Part shown: one piece after another, positions 57,401-63,683 of the stretch
How the letters are laid out: each line of letters begins with the position of its first letter
Position numbering within the stretch: the stretch's first letter is position 1
Source of the DNA: Puffinus mauretanicus
Taxonomy: Eukaryota > Chordata > Aves > Procellariiformes > Procellariidae
Reading direction: 5' to 3'
NCBI GenBank assembly: GCA_023333565.1
Contig: JAJKFH010003937.1
Coordinates: forward strand, 558,001 to 622,000
Length of the DNA stretch: 64,000 nt
Notes under the pieces: model-generated
What the model saw: the letters and a program-made list of their open reading frames with translations, nothing else
What the model was told of the DNA's origin: nothing
Database searches by the model: none
Position numbers and translations under genes: made by a program

Positions 57401-60289
57401 GAATGAACAAAATCAGGAATTGTGTAAGGAACGTCTCAGCATTCAGCACACGCTCAAGTGCGGTACTTGGTCTGTTCTCTAGAAACTGCCTGGGTGCACG
57501 CGCCTGCCGGCTGCAAACGGCCACTGACAGAGGTTGCTTATTCCTTAATGAAAGGAGAGCAGGGGGTGACACGGAGCAGCTGGCACACTGTAGATCTGTA
57601 CCTTCATCTTCCTCACAGTAATTTGCTTGTGTGTCTACACCCTCAATAAAATTTGATTTGAAAAAAACCTCATTATCTAAGCCAAATTTCCCACGGGCGC
57701 ATCCCCAGAACACATGGGTGAAAAAAAAAATCTAATATTGTCACAAAATGATAAAATATGCACAAAGAAAGATTTCTCTTGGAAGTTTAAATGTTGAAAC
57801 AGTCCGTGTGCAGTGAAGTAGAGATGCAGCAATTAGATATGACATGATGATAAGCAAGGAGTGAAGGGATTACCTAGAGTTGCAAGCACAAAAGCATCAC
57901 TTTCCACAGAAGGAGAAGCAATGCTCCTTTACCCAAGTCCTGCATACTCTACCTGGAATATCCTGAGTTCAGCTAAGCTTCCAGAAAAACGTCAGTCTGG
58001 AGAAAATTCCACTCCAGAGAACAGTAGCCAAGATGAGAAGTTGTAATAATGTAATAACTATCGAAGAGCTAAACCAGGGTGTGCTATACCGTAATCCAAG
58101 GGTACAACCAGAGGCAGGCAAGAAATACTTAAATATGGTTATTTGGAGGTCTAATTAATTATGCCTCAGTAAGGGAAGTCCAGCAGATGACCTCTGAGAT
58201 CCTTTGTAGCCCTGGATTTTGATGTTTTTATGACTTACGAAATTGCAGGAAGTCAATAAATAGACTGAATGTCTAAAATACCAAAGTTAAGCCTATGCAG
58301 CATGTCAAGCTAGGGTTACGGTGTGCATCACAGAGAGGAATAATGTGACCAGCATCCTTTGGTTCCCCAGCCATAATGACCCTTATTTAGGCTGCTGGAC
58401 TGAAAGAGGCCTTTGACATGAATCTGGAACAAGACTTCACTTGACTACCTTGCTTTCCAAAGCGAATATTATTAAAATCAATGAGCCATTGCAGTATCCA
58501 CTTCTGTTGAACATCTGCCACGTGACTCGTTAGATTGGATAATGCAGAGAATGTGGTACCTACTTGAAGTAGTCTAAGCTGGTAAAAATAAGAAATAGAT
58601 AATGTTATTTCCCTTTGCTGCCAACTTCCGTGGTGCAGCCTAGGCTGGGAAGTGCTGTAGTGCTGTAACAGTGTTTAATCTCGTATTTGTTGCCCTGAGT
58701 CCTTGGCTTCATTTTCTAGGATGATAAAACTTCCTAAAGTTTTATCTAAACTAAAGGTGCCTGGTGTTACAAGGATATGACATGGCTTTAAAATCCTTAT
58801 TGCTTACAGTAGGCTTTTGAGGTAATCTTCTTTGGACATGAAACCAATCCCTTCCTTTTAGGGGAAAATCCTTGCGGCTATCTTTGCTCTCAAAAGTGTC
58901 ATTTATGGTTTAAAAAAAAAAAAAAAAAAGAAAGAAAAAAGCCAATTAAAACAACAGGCCTGACAGCAGGGAAAGCAGCACCCGAGCAGACCCCAGCGGG
59001 GGCAGCGGCTGGAGGCACGGCGAGCTGTGCAGAGACGGGCTCTGCCCCCCGTACCGAAAATTGTTTCTACCCGAAGCCCGAGCGAGGTCCGCGGGGTGCG
59101 CAGCTGTGACCCCTGCTCTGCGGGACCAGGGCACGGGAGACGCCCCTGGCCTTTGGGGCAGGTGGTCTTCGCAGGGGTTTCTGGGCTCTGTTTGTGATTC
59201 AGGTTTGAGACAGGCGGTACGGGAATCACTGCATTAGTTTTTTGGGAGCTCCGCAAGTTTCTCCTTTCCTTACTGACTTTTGTCTCAGGATTTTCCCACA
59301 TCCTTCCTGTAACCTCACCAACTGCAGCAGACTTCTCTAAAATGGAGCAAGTGAAAGCGAGCTAAGACTTCAAAAGAGACGTATTCAAACACCAGTGAGC
59401 TATTTTGAATATCCACTTCAGATGAAGTGTGGGGTAATTTTGTTTTTCATAGACAGTCCTACGTGGCTCGTGAATCAAAGCACAGATCAAGCTAGTCTCA
59501 TTTCATTAGCTTTATTTGGCTCTGGGAAGGGGTGGATCGTCTTTCTAAATCACATTTAATCTGCTTATTTTGGCTAACCTCTTTTCAGGAAGGAAATTCA
59601 AAGCCTACCGTGAGTATATGAAATAAAATAGTGTTAAAAGTAGCATTTTGCCACCTCTGTTTCAAAAACAGATTTGGGAAATAGGACGCAATGGATTTTG
59701 TGTTACATAATTGAATATTTTGGTCTTGTTCTCTAATGGATCATTTAGTCACATTTGGAGAGTGGAAGATTAGATTTATTTTGGATGAGGGCCAACTATA
59801 CTCCTGTTAGGTCTTTTGCTACCAATTATAACTTTACTTATTGTTTACATTAAAAATAAGCAAACACAAACAGAAGAGGGGAGAAAGTAATGGAAAAATC
59901 AGACTCTTTCTAACTGTTGAATTAGACCAATGTGATTATGTTTATATTTAAATCATGATTGTAATGGACTTTGGGCATGTTTCAAATAACAGAATTTGTT
60001 TCAGAGCAATCCCTTTTCCCTCTCCCCACCTATATTGATTTACATGGAGAATTAAAAATCAGGTGCAATGTTTAAACTGTCAGTTTTATTTGTTACTCAG
60101 GTAATAAGGAGCATATAAAAGTGTGAAGGGGTTCTGTATCTCTTTTAAAATACCATAGTTCAGTGATTGAGTAGCATTATTTTCTAAGTAAGCATTAGCC
60201 ATTATGATGTTTGCCAAAAGCTTTTCTTTTTTTTCCCTCTTATAGGAAAATAGTTTCAGAATATGAGAAGACGATTGCTCAGATGATAG
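6429..60289 (+). CDS. TACC2: TACC2, spliced coding region of the short (MGGSQS) isoform, 14 exons, 3' end outside window
   Basis: TACC2 is a scaffold protein of centrosomes and spindle microtubules; the family works through a C-terminal coiled coil that binds ch-TOG/XMAP215 and, in TACC3, through an Aurora-A/clathrin motif. Fourteen segments with GT/AG borders join in one frame with every phase matching, giving 896 codons plus one base. Order: residues 1-23 alternative N-terminus; 24-76 acidic start with SSDSEEAFETPE; 77-516 large Ser/Pro-rich exon with SDP-type modules near 119, 289, 421 and 453; 517-528 microexon; 529-734 conserved middle with S648 in the QSLYLMFD motif; 735-808 two cassette exons; 809-896 start of the TACC coiled coil. 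The final ~170 residues expected from the family are beyond the window. TACC1 and TACC3 are less likely, because FDIDKWDDPNFNPF and SSDSEEAFETPESTTPVKAP are TACC2-specific as I remember them. Confidence 0.95.
9921..9983. repeat. Relic of an old sauropsid interspersed repeat
   Basis: The stretch around CCCACTGACTTTAGTGGG, followed by AACTGGATCAGGCTCC, resembles a phrase common in turtle, crocodile and bird genomes as dispersed repeat debris. It includes a near-perfect self-complementary core. I cannot name the family without a repeat library. Confidence 0.35.
14805..14900. repeat. Relic of an old sauropsid interspersed repeat
   Basis: Phrases such as TTACACCAGCAG and TTTGCACTGGTGTACATCAT, in opposite senses, recall the same class of ancient dispersed repeats as the one near 9921. 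The region is heavily diverged and carries no open frame. The family is unassigned. Confidence 0.3.
16060..16110. repeat. Short relic resembling the repeat near 9921
   Basis: TTCCCACTGACTTCTGGTGT followed by AGTCTGGGGC echoes the CCCACTGACTT phrase near 9948. Only about 50 bases are recognisable, so this could be coincidence. Confidence 0.22.
17818..17840. repeat. 10-bp perfect hairpin, 3-nt loop
   Basis: CGGTGCCATT and AATGGCACCG are exact reverse complements separated by GAA. It is a compact cruciform or RNA hairpin of unknown significance within an intron. Confidence 0.8.
18314..18337 (+). repeat. Short fragment like the head of a common avian LTR-type repeat
   Basis: GTCGTGGTTTAACCCCAGCC followed by AG matches, from memory, the opening of a repeat abundant in bird genomes and usually considered an LTR-type element. 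Similarity stops after about 24 bases, so only a tiny fragment or a chance match is present and no coding capacity remains. Confidence 0.35.
19270..19289. repeat. 20-bp perfect palindrome
   Basis: TGTCAGCGATATCGCTGACA is exactly self-complementary with no spacer. The flanking bases (G and G) do not pair, so it ends sharply. It might be a site for a dimeric DNA-binding protein or may be fortuitous. Confidence 0.9.
24208..24365 (+). CDS. TACC2: TACC2 exon, acidic N-terminal segment (SSDSEEAFETPE)
   Basis: Exon of 158 nt between acceptor CCACCAG and donor GTAACG. It begins with the last base of a split codon, then encodes SSDSEEAFETPESTTPVKAP, a Pro-rich run (PPSPPQPPPEA) and an acidic tail ending LEDT. 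The opening block is TACC2-specific in human as I remember it. Phase 2 at the left accepts either the alternative first exon (AT+G = Met) or an upstream exon ending in CG or AG (Arg in the long human isoform). The Pro/Ala-rich middle is diverged from mammals, as expected of disordered sequence. It ends in phase 1. Confidence 0.95.
26938..26954. repeat. (TTA)n microsatellite
   Basis: Five to six TTA units within a T-rich stretch. It is a short simple repeat, likely length-variable. Confidence 0.85.
27089..27143. repeat. Tandem duplication of a 27-28-bp unit
   Basis: The unit beginning TCTAGAAAACACAAC occurs at 27089-27115 and again at 27116-27143. The copies differ by one substitution (G to C) and one extra T. 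It lies 10 bp left of the long inverted repeat, which suggests that both arose in one or linked replication-error events. Confidence 0.9.
27154..27338. repeat. Long inverted repeat: 79-bp arms, 27-nt spacer
   Basis: The left arm (27154-27232) starts GGAAACCCAACAGGCTGAAG and the right arm (27260-27338) ends with its complement, CAGCCTGTTGGGTTTCC. They pair over 79 positions with a single non-Watson-Crick position, which would be a G-U wobble in RNA, and no gaps. The spacer is 27233-27259. There is no open frame, no terminal duplication and no resemblance to a transposon I know. In the TACC2 pre-mRNA it would fold into a long, almost perfect dsRNA hairpin. Near-identity of the arms implies recent origin, or an assembly fold-back artefact. 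Confidence 0.95.
30571..30600. repeat. Possible relic of an old CR1-like or other sauropsid repeat
   Basis: CTGGAAGGCAGAAAGGACCA followed by TCATCTTAAT resembles a phrase frequent in turtle and bird repeats (AAGGTCAGAAGGGACCAT, from memory). Only about 30 bases match, so confidence is low. Confidence 0.25.
31613..32933 (+). CDS. TACC2: TACC2 large exon (1,321 nt): Ser/Pro-rich region with SDP-type modules and NLS-like clusters
   Basis: This exon runs from acceptor CCCACAG to donor GTAAGT and encodes residues 77-515 plus parts of 76 and 516. Landmarks: SPFRPPSHSFS near the start; an acidic module GTYNLDFDNIELVDS (119); a basophilic-kinase site RRKSTDS with S157; SKSTLSRSLSLQASDFDGAS; a basic cluster KKSRPASLKKKQSAKK; a second Tyr/Asp module GSYPLDPDSFEG (289); KMPLRRPKTKK (385); two SDP repeats, GSYTFDIDKWDDPNFNPF (421) and QTYSFEPD (453); and a C-terminal AKKKKTPLKT. 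Composition suggests disorder. In human this region hosts the internal start of the AZU-1 short form. It is in frame with both neighbours and has no stop. It is one of the strongest TACC2 diagnostics in the window. Confidence 0.98.
32539..32541 (+). promoter_or_regulatory. TACC2: Candidate internal start codon (AZU-1-like short TACC2)
   Basis: The in-frame ATG of KMPLRRPKTKK corresponds to the first residue of the human AZU-1 product as I remember it (MPLRRPKMKK). It has A at -3 but C at +4, a moderate context. A short product starting here would keep both SDP repeats and the coiled coil. Use in this species is not shown by the sequence. Confidence 0.35.
32934..36301 (+). other. TACC2: TACC2 intron upstream of the 36-nt microexon
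   Basis: The 3.4-kb intron ends in a long pyrimidine tract rich in TCTCTC, TTCTTT and TGTCTT, typical of PTB-regulated acceptors. No coding frame or recognisable repeat was found elsewhere in it. Confidence 0.85.
36302..36337 (+). CDS. TACC2: TACC2 36-nt microexon (MVEDVMSVCSLF)
   Basis: The segment lies between acceptor TGTCTTAG and donor GTAAGTAA. Entering with AC, it reads ACG (Thr), ATG GTA GAA GAT GTG ATG TCT GTA TGT TCT CTG and TT, which joins T of the next exon to give Phe. The 12 added residues equal the insertion I remember in human TACC2 isoforms at the same place. Skipping it joins AC directly to T and gives PLKT-DTFRV, so inclusion is optional and frame-neutral. The peptide is hydrophobic with one Cys, unlike its basic neighbours. 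It is too short for standard gene finders. Confidence 0.92.
36338..37813 (+). other. TACC2: TACC2 intron (1.5 kb)
   Basis: Intron between the microexon and the exon at 37814. It is AT-rich, and I see no repeat or reading frame of note in it. Confidence 0.85.
37814..37874 (+). CDS. TACC2: TACC2 exon (DTFRVKKSPKRSPLSEPPSQ)
   Basis: Exon of 61 nt between TTTTCAG and GTAAAG. It encodes a basic, Ser/Pro-rich block with two proline-directed sites (KSPKRSP) and continues the lysine cluster at the end of the large exon, forming a probable nuclear-localisation region. The sequence is nearly identical to human TACC2 (DTFRVKKSPKRSPLSDPPSQ, remembered). It ends in phase 0. Confidence 0.95.
37875..38920 (+). 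other. TACC2: TACC2 intron (1.0 kb)
   Basis: Ordinary intron from GTAAAG to TTTTCTGCAG. Nothing else is recognised in it. Confidence 0.85.
38921..39128 (+). CDS. TACC2: TACC2 exon (DPTPLPTPETPPVIS...SPTE)
   Basis: Exon of 208 nt between TTCTGCAG and GTATGC. It encodes DPTPLPTPETPPVIS, then VVHATDEEKLASS, QKWTCMTVDLNTDKQDYPQP and SDLSTFVNETKFSSPTE. The WTCMTVDL and DYPQPSDLSTFVNETKF blocks are strongly conserved across vertebrate TACC2 and related to TACC1 as remembered. Their function is not established from sequence. It ends in phase 1. Confidence 0.97.
39129..42981 (+). other. TACC2: TACC2 intron (3.9 kb)
   Basis: Mostly unremarkable AT-rich intron. A 12-bp perfect inverted repeat with a 2-nt spacer lies at 42758-42783, followed by two tandem copies of GAAAATCAGT near 42804-42824. 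No supported coding sequence. Confidence 0.85.
42758..42783. repeat. Perfect inverted repeat, 12-bp arms, 2-nt spacer
   Basis: TTTCAGGCAAAT and ATTTGCCTGAAA are exact complements flanking GA. It is 198 bp upstream of the next exon, close enough to influence RNA folding near the splice site, though nothing proves that. Confidence 0.85.
42982..43043 (+). CDS. TACC2: TACC2 exon (LEYGNSYEIEYMEKIGSSVP)
   Basis: Exon of 62 nt between CTGTTGCAG and GTAAGT. Its first two bases complete a Glu codon; it then encodes LEYGNSYEIEYMEKIGSSVP. The SYEIEYMEKIG block is a hallmark shared by TACC1 and TACC2 immediately before the phospho-regulated LYLxFD motif. It ends in phase 0. Confidence 0.97.
43044..43886 (+). 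other. TACC2: TACC2 intron (0.84 kb)
   Basis: Short intron from GTAAGT to a tandem NAGNAG acceptor (CCAGCAG). It contains no other recognisable feature. Confidence 0.85.
43887..44002 (+). CDS. TACC2: TACC2 exon with the Aurora/clathrin-type motif QSLYLMFD
   Basis: Exon of 116 nt encoding QDDSTPKKQSLYLMFDAQHE, then SPVKSPPIRLSDSTTPCS, with donor GTAAGC. KKQ-S-LYLMFD aligns with the TACC3 motif in which Ser558 (human) is phosphorylated by Aurora A to allow clathrin binding. Here the Ser is codon TCT at 43914-43916 (S648), whereas human TACC2 has Ala as I remember it. Proline-directed SP and TP sites follow. The acceptor is tandem, so Gln639 can be lost by using the AG at 43888-43889. It ends in phase 2. 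Confidence 0.97.
44003..44765 (+). other. TACC2: TACC2 intron (0.76 kb) with a TG/TA/CA palindrome
   Basis: Short intron. A TGTGTG-TATATA-CACACA tract at 44655-44682 is almost perfectly self-complementary. Nothing else stands out. Confidence 0.85.
44655..44682. repeat. Palindromic dinucleotide tract (TG)n(TA)n(CA)n
   Basis: A 28-bp, almost exact palindrome centred on TATATATA with one mismatch. It is about 84 bp before the acceptor of the next exon and is likely to be length-polymorphic and cruciform-prone. Confidence 0.85.
44766..44937 (+). CDS. TACC2: TACC2 exon (SSFEDPEAQQSSG...TPEAIEI)
   Basis: Exon of 172 nt between TTTTTCCAG and GTAAGT. It encodes SSFEDPEAQQSSGMK, then a diverged linker and TLGTTPEAIEI. 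The ends (SSFE and TPxEAIEI) match human TACC2 closely while the middle is poorly conserved, so this is probably a disordered linker between the LYLMFD motif and the coiled coil. It ends in phase 0. That phase allows splicing to 46301, or directly to 54670 if both cassette exons are skipped, as in a human short isoform. Confidence 0.95.
44938..46300 (+). other. TACC2: TACC2 intron (1.4 kb)
   Basis: Ordinary intron. A hairpin (GAATTCAGAA and TTCTGAATTC, 5-nt loop) sits at 45110-45134. The 145-codon open frame at 45389-45826 has no recognised family and no splice context, and is probably chance. Confidence 0.8.
46301..46441 (+). CDS. TACC2: TACC2 cassette exon 1 (SPEDSFVSADALLNRI...FAQKLQ)
   Basis: Exon of 141 nt (47 codons, phase 0 at both ends) between CCCTTCAG and the weak donor GTTTGT. 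It encodes TSPEDSFVSADALLNRI, then EYLDPDLAEKNPPVFAQKLQ. The final block is highly conserved with human TACC2 and TACC1 (DLAEKNPPLFAQKL). The variable middle (SKKTSICDQP) is lineage-specific. The non-consensus donor and symmetric phase agree with its being a skippable cassette. Confidence 0.95.
46442..47339 (+). other. TACC2: TACC2 intron (0.9 kb)
   Basis: Intron between the two cassette exons. No additional features recognised. Confidence 0.85.
47340..47420 (+). CDS. TACC2: TACC2 cassette exon 2 (EELEFAAMRIEALKLARQI)
   Basis: Exon of 81 nt (27 codons, phase 0 at both ends) between ACTTGACAG and donor GTATCT. It encodes EELEFAAMRIEALKLARQI, then TLSSFRSE. The first part is a conserved amphipathic helix of the TACC family. 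The last eight residues differ from human (SRSHQDAK, remembered). Its acceptor lacks a strong pyrimidine tract, in keeping with regulated inclusion together with the preceding exon. Confidence 0.95.
47421..54669 (+). other. TACC2: TACC2 intron (7.2 kb)
   Basis: Long intron ending in an A-rich, pyrimidine-poor acceptor (AAACACACAG). It holds an A-run (52842-52857), a small tandem duplication of GGAATATTTCCT (50160-50196) and a GC-rich, CpG-bearing patch at about 53140-53400. I see no supported coding exon. Confidence 0.85.
50160..50196. repeat. Short tandem duplication
   Basis: GGAATATTTCCT occurs twice about 20 bp apart with matching flanks (CTCAAG and TCAAG), indicating a local duplication of some 20 bp. 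Confidence 0.6.
54670..54813 (+). CDS. TACC2: TACC2 exon entering the TACC domain (REPAIPADVSISKSALYSRIG...ARAE)
   Basis: Exon of 144 nt (48 codons, phase 0 at both ends). It encodes REPAIPADVSISKSALYSRI, then TTGLLFPQQDLDSALRLARAE. DVSISK.ALYSRIGT and DLDSAL..ARAE match human TACC2. It leads into the C-terminal coiled coil that binds ch-TOG/XMAP215 proteins in this family. The acceptor is set by frame: the AG at 54668-54669 gives AGA (Arg), while the AG at 54670-54671 would break the frame. The donor is GTAATT. Confidence 0.95.
54814..55736 (+). other. TACC2: TACC2 intron (0.9 kb)
   Basis: Short intron ending in a strong pyrimidine tract (TTTGTTTCAG). Nothing else recognised. Confidence 0.85.
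55737..55813 (+). CDS. TACC2: TACC2 coiled-coil exon (VAKEREVSEWKEKYEESRRE)
   Basis: Exon of 77 nt between GTTTCAG and donor GTGGGT. It encodes I, then VAKEREVSEWKEKYEESRRE and VMEM, plus AG of a split Arg. This is the highly charged start of the TACC coiled coil and is almost invariant across TACC1 and TACC2. It ends in phase 2, compatible with the exon at 60246 or with a 21-nt candidate microexon at 59589. Confidence 0.97.
58185..58225 (+). repeat. Possible 3' fragment of an old CR1 LINE
   Basis: CAGATGACCTCTGAGATCC, then TTTGTAGCCCTGGATTTTGA, recalls the 3' end of CR1 elements, which ends in a phrase like CAGATGACCTCTNGAGGTCC before short terminal repeats (from memory). Divergence is high and no reverse-transcriptase sequence is visible upstream. 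Confidence 0.4.
59589..59609 (+). CDS. TACC2: Candidate 21-nt TACC2 microexon (KEIQSLP), unproven
   Basis: A 21-nt segment is framed by a strong acceptor (CTCTTTTCAG) and a strong donor (GTGAGTAT) in the correct intron. Entering from phase 2 it completes Arg, reads AAG GAA ATT CAA AGC CTA and CC, and with G of the next exon makes Pro before KIVSEYEK. It would insert exactly seven residues, one heptad, into the coiled coil without a stop. I do not remember this insertion in human TACC2, so use is unproven. It may be a decoy or a pseudo-exon. Confidence 0.4.
60246..60289 (+). CDS. TACC2: TACC2 coiled-coil exon (KIVSEYEKTIAQMI)
   Basis: Exon of 44 nt between CTTATAG and GTAGGT. It completes Arg and encodes KIVSEYEKTIAQMI plus one base. 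The block is nearly invariant in vertebrate TACC proteins (KIVAEYEKTIAQMI in human). It ends in phase 1; the next family residues (EDEQREK) are not found before the window ends, so the following exon lies downstream. Confidence 0.96.
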
Positions 60290-61736
60290 GTAGGTGTTTC
60301 TGCTCTGAAAGATGCTATCTTCCACTCTGATTTTCTGAAGAGAGCCTAGAAACATGGTTGAAGTCTGCGGGCTTCATTTTGATGCTAGCTACATCTGCTG
60401 ATGCTGCTGGGAATTGTGAATGCATCTGAGGACACCGGTGTGTGCTGCCAGATTGTGATGAAAAGCTAGGGCTTCATTTTACAGAAAGTAGCCCCCGAGG
60501 CAGTCCAGGTAATACAGAAGGGTCAGGGCTTTTTTTTCTGCATCAAAGCAAACTGTCCCATAGGAAGGACGTTGCCCAGAATTCATGGGTATCTCCGCGA
60601 GAGACTTTCAGTGACCTAAAAACCCTTTAGTCATCTGCTCCCAACTGTTTGATGGGAGATACCAAACTTAGCTCCTTACAACAACAGGGATTATCTGTGC
60701 TAAGTGCATTGGTCAGACCAAAACCTAGATTAACTCCAATCCCAGCTGAGAGATTATGAATGGCCAATCCACTTCCCCAGTTATTTACTGACAGAGGGGT
60801 CTCCTTTAAGGTCTAAATTATGACATGTTTTGCCTCACAATAATTAGACAATGCCTTTGTTAACACCATGCCCCACAAATGAAAAATGCAACGTGCAGTA
60901 GCATTTCAAAACCAAAGGTTGCAGGACTCGTGTGCTTCCTTGGCACAGGAGGTCTGGGCCCTGGGATGTGATTTTAAAGCCTCCTCATAAGATTTCCGAA
61001 GCTCTTTTTCTTAGTCTGGCCATAGAAAGTGCCCTGTGCTGCTTCCGCTCGATCCGTCCCCCAGAAGGGCGAACGGCTGAGCGGGGTCCCTGTGGCCAAA
61101 AGCTGGGGAGAGCAGGAAGAGAAGCGGTGGCTGATGAGAAAGCAGGACCAAGCTCATCTGGACAAGCTCGAGTAAAGCAGCAGAGAACTGGGAAATATTG
61201 TTAAAAGCCGTTAAGATTAGCCTCGGAGTTAAATCTGGGCTGTGAGATGCAGGAGAAAGGCTAGCCTAGCTAATGGTACCTGCGAGCAGGGAGTGTTCTG
61301 AATCCAGCCTGTTTGCGCTGTGTTTACTGAAAAATAAACAGAAAGAAATTACTCCTCTTACTCCCCCTGAGAGAACGGTCACAGAGAGTACAATGTACAG
61401 GCATTCCTGCATCTTTCTAACAGGTTTTTAGCAGGGAAGGATTTTTATTACAGCTATCAACATATCGTATTGGTTTGCCCCTTTTAAAATTGGCAGTCGC
61501 CTCATACACAGTCAGTATTTTGTGACCCCCAAATTTTTGTTTTCTTTTAAATTGTTTTTTTTTTTTCACTAATGCTTGAGTTGTGTTTACATACATTTGT
61601 AGCAAAAATTTGCGTATTTTTGCCCAAGGAGAGTGAGGGGGAGTAGTTCAGTATCTGGTGCTTTTGCTGCCTTCCTGCATTTCTCAGCCGTTGGGAGACA
61701 CCCCAGCCTCCTTTCAAGTGAAGGGAAAAATGGGTC

Positions 61737-61799
61737 TATAAATAAATAAATAAATAAAGATGGTAATAATAATAATAAAAAAATAATTAATAATAATAT
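61737..61799. repeat. (AAAT)n followed by (AAT)n microsatellite
   Basis: About five AAAT units pass into several AAT units with a short interruption (AGATGG). It is a compound A/T-rich simple repeat. Confidence 0.9.
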
Positions 61800-63674
61800 G
61801 CCTGGCTTCATTCTCTATGGTGTTATGCCTCTGTTGCCTTTTGTATGTACAACTGAGCAAATATGCCTGCCTTCTGACATAACGTCTGTCATTCTCATCA
61901 TGCAAGTGTTAAAATACGAGTGACCAGAGTATGCAAAGAACTTAATTCATTTTGGTTTACACTAAACATACTCTGGTATGACGTCGTCCCTGAACTTGGC
62001 CATTCATATATACAAACATAGGACCTGTCCTTTTTTCCCCAAGCATATGCATATAGTTAGCAATAGAAGTTTCTTTTTGATAACAAATTCAAATTCTATT
62101 TTTGAGAAACAGATTTAAAAAAAAAAAATTCAAATTTTGAGACCACAGTGCAACAAGAAGGTGTAGAACAGGGGTCCTAAGGCAAAGGCACAGCCATGGC
62201 ATACAGAGTAAATTCTACAATTGCCATTTCCTCTTGTTGCAAAGAAATCAAGGATAATTAAAGCATCAGGCCATTGACCACTGAGGAAATAGAAAGATCT
62301 TTAAACTTCAAATTCAGAGTATCAGTCAGAGTCTTTCAAATGATCTATGGCAAGGTTTTAAGAGCTATGGCTATAAATAATGTAATTTGCTGTCCATTTG
62401 CAAAGGAACCGAAACAACAACAGTGACACAGAAAGCATGTGTTAATTAGAGCAGTATGCGAATTCTGCAGCATGGTAATATGTTAAATGCGAGGCTGCTT
62501 CTCCCTGCATTTAATGCAAATTTTTGATCTAATTGTCCCACTTTCTCCTGTCATTTGTCGTAAATTACGGTCCCTTCTGATAAAGGAATTCGCTCATCCA
62601 AATGCCATGTTGTGGAAGAAAATGACTGTCTGTGTGCTATTTGCATATACTTCACTGAACTATTATCACAATAATGTCTTACTGCTAAAGCAAAATATGC
62701 ATTTTAACAAAAGAAATGCCTGTGCTCTTTCTATTTATGATTTAACCCTTCTGAGCTATTTATACAGCCCTGTTAGGAGCGCATTACAAGTGAACCAATT
62801 TCACAAATCCCTTTAATGAATATTCAGTGTGGTTGATAGGTCCTGCTCAGCCTTTTATAGGTTGTCACGTGTATGTATAATGAATATTGAAAATATTCCA
62901 TATTAACAATATGTGATTGTGTATGTTTGCCTATAAAAGCACTGAAAACATGCATTGCAAACAGTAATTGCCTTTGATTTCAAGGGCTGTGGCAGATCTA
63001 ATATTTGCTGTCATATACATATAGAGCCCAATATTACCCGACTTAATTATGCAATTAGTTTCATGCCATACTCTGTACAGCCAGAGCTTGCAAGCTGTCA
63101 GTGTATAGATCCCTGTTAGTGTCTCTTTGAATATTTTTTTACTGGTGCTTTAACGTTTTTTCCTTTTTTCTTGCACTTGCCTCAGCCCCTAACACATTCT
63201 TGTTTATATTGGGGAGGGGGGAGAAAAAAGAACAGGCTTTCCAGGCTAGCCTGCTGCTTGTGCTGCTGCTTTGCTGACTCTTGCCCAAGTTTTGCAGCTC
63301 ATGACTGCGTGGCACTGACAGCCGTTAGGGTTGTCCCGTATGGAACGGAGCCTGCGTAACCCCGATGTTCACTGCGCCCCACCCTACACACACCTTGATC
63401 ACAGCCATCCACAGTTCCCTTCCAAAATCCCTGTCGTGGATTTCCTTTTTATTGATGGATTTGTAATGTTGGGTTTTTTCTGTTAAAAATGTATCCTTAT
63501 GCTTGTATGTTTAAATACATACTTAAATTCTCATTATGAAAAATAAACAGATGTTATGCTTTGTGCATTACAGGTTGTTGCATTACTTATGTTCTGCTTT
63601 CCTAACAATTCCTGATTTTCTATTTTGCTTCCGTTTTTGTTGCTTCTTGCTATTTGCTTGCAAAAACAAAACAG

Positions 63675-63683
63675 GCAAGCCTG
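63675..63683 (+). CDS. TACC2: Candidate 9-nt TACC2 microexon (GKP), unproven
   Basis: GCAAGCCTG stands between AAAACAAAACAG and a perfect donor GTAAGTAAAG, with TGC-rich pyrimidine sequence (TTGCTATTTGCTTGC) just upstream, a layout seen at SRRM4-type neuronal microexons. Entering with G from the exon at 60246 it would read Gly-Lys-Pro and leave G, so the frame is kept. Such a short match can arise by chance. Confidence 0.25.

Larger units (their letters stand above)
55814..60245 (+). other. TACC2: TACC2 intron (4.4 kb) inside the coiled-coil region
   Basis: Intron with an A-run (58912-58929) next to a GC-rich, CpG-bearing patch (58970-59160), a possible CR1 relic (58185-58225) and a 21-nt candidate microexon (59589-59609). 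Several 60- to 130-codon open frames occur here with no recognisable homology and are treated as chance. Confidence 0.85.

Noticed and set aside
58903..59301. 132-codon minus-strand frame ending in a T-run, possible retrocopy
   Set aside because: For a retrocopy on the minus strand, the 3' tail would read as A on that strand, but it reads as T. The protein is compositionally biased, and no parent gene is recognised.
61737..61799. Possible replication-origin or CRISPR-like repetition
   Set aside because: This is an ordinary A/T-rich microsatellite, and no spacer-repeat structure is present.
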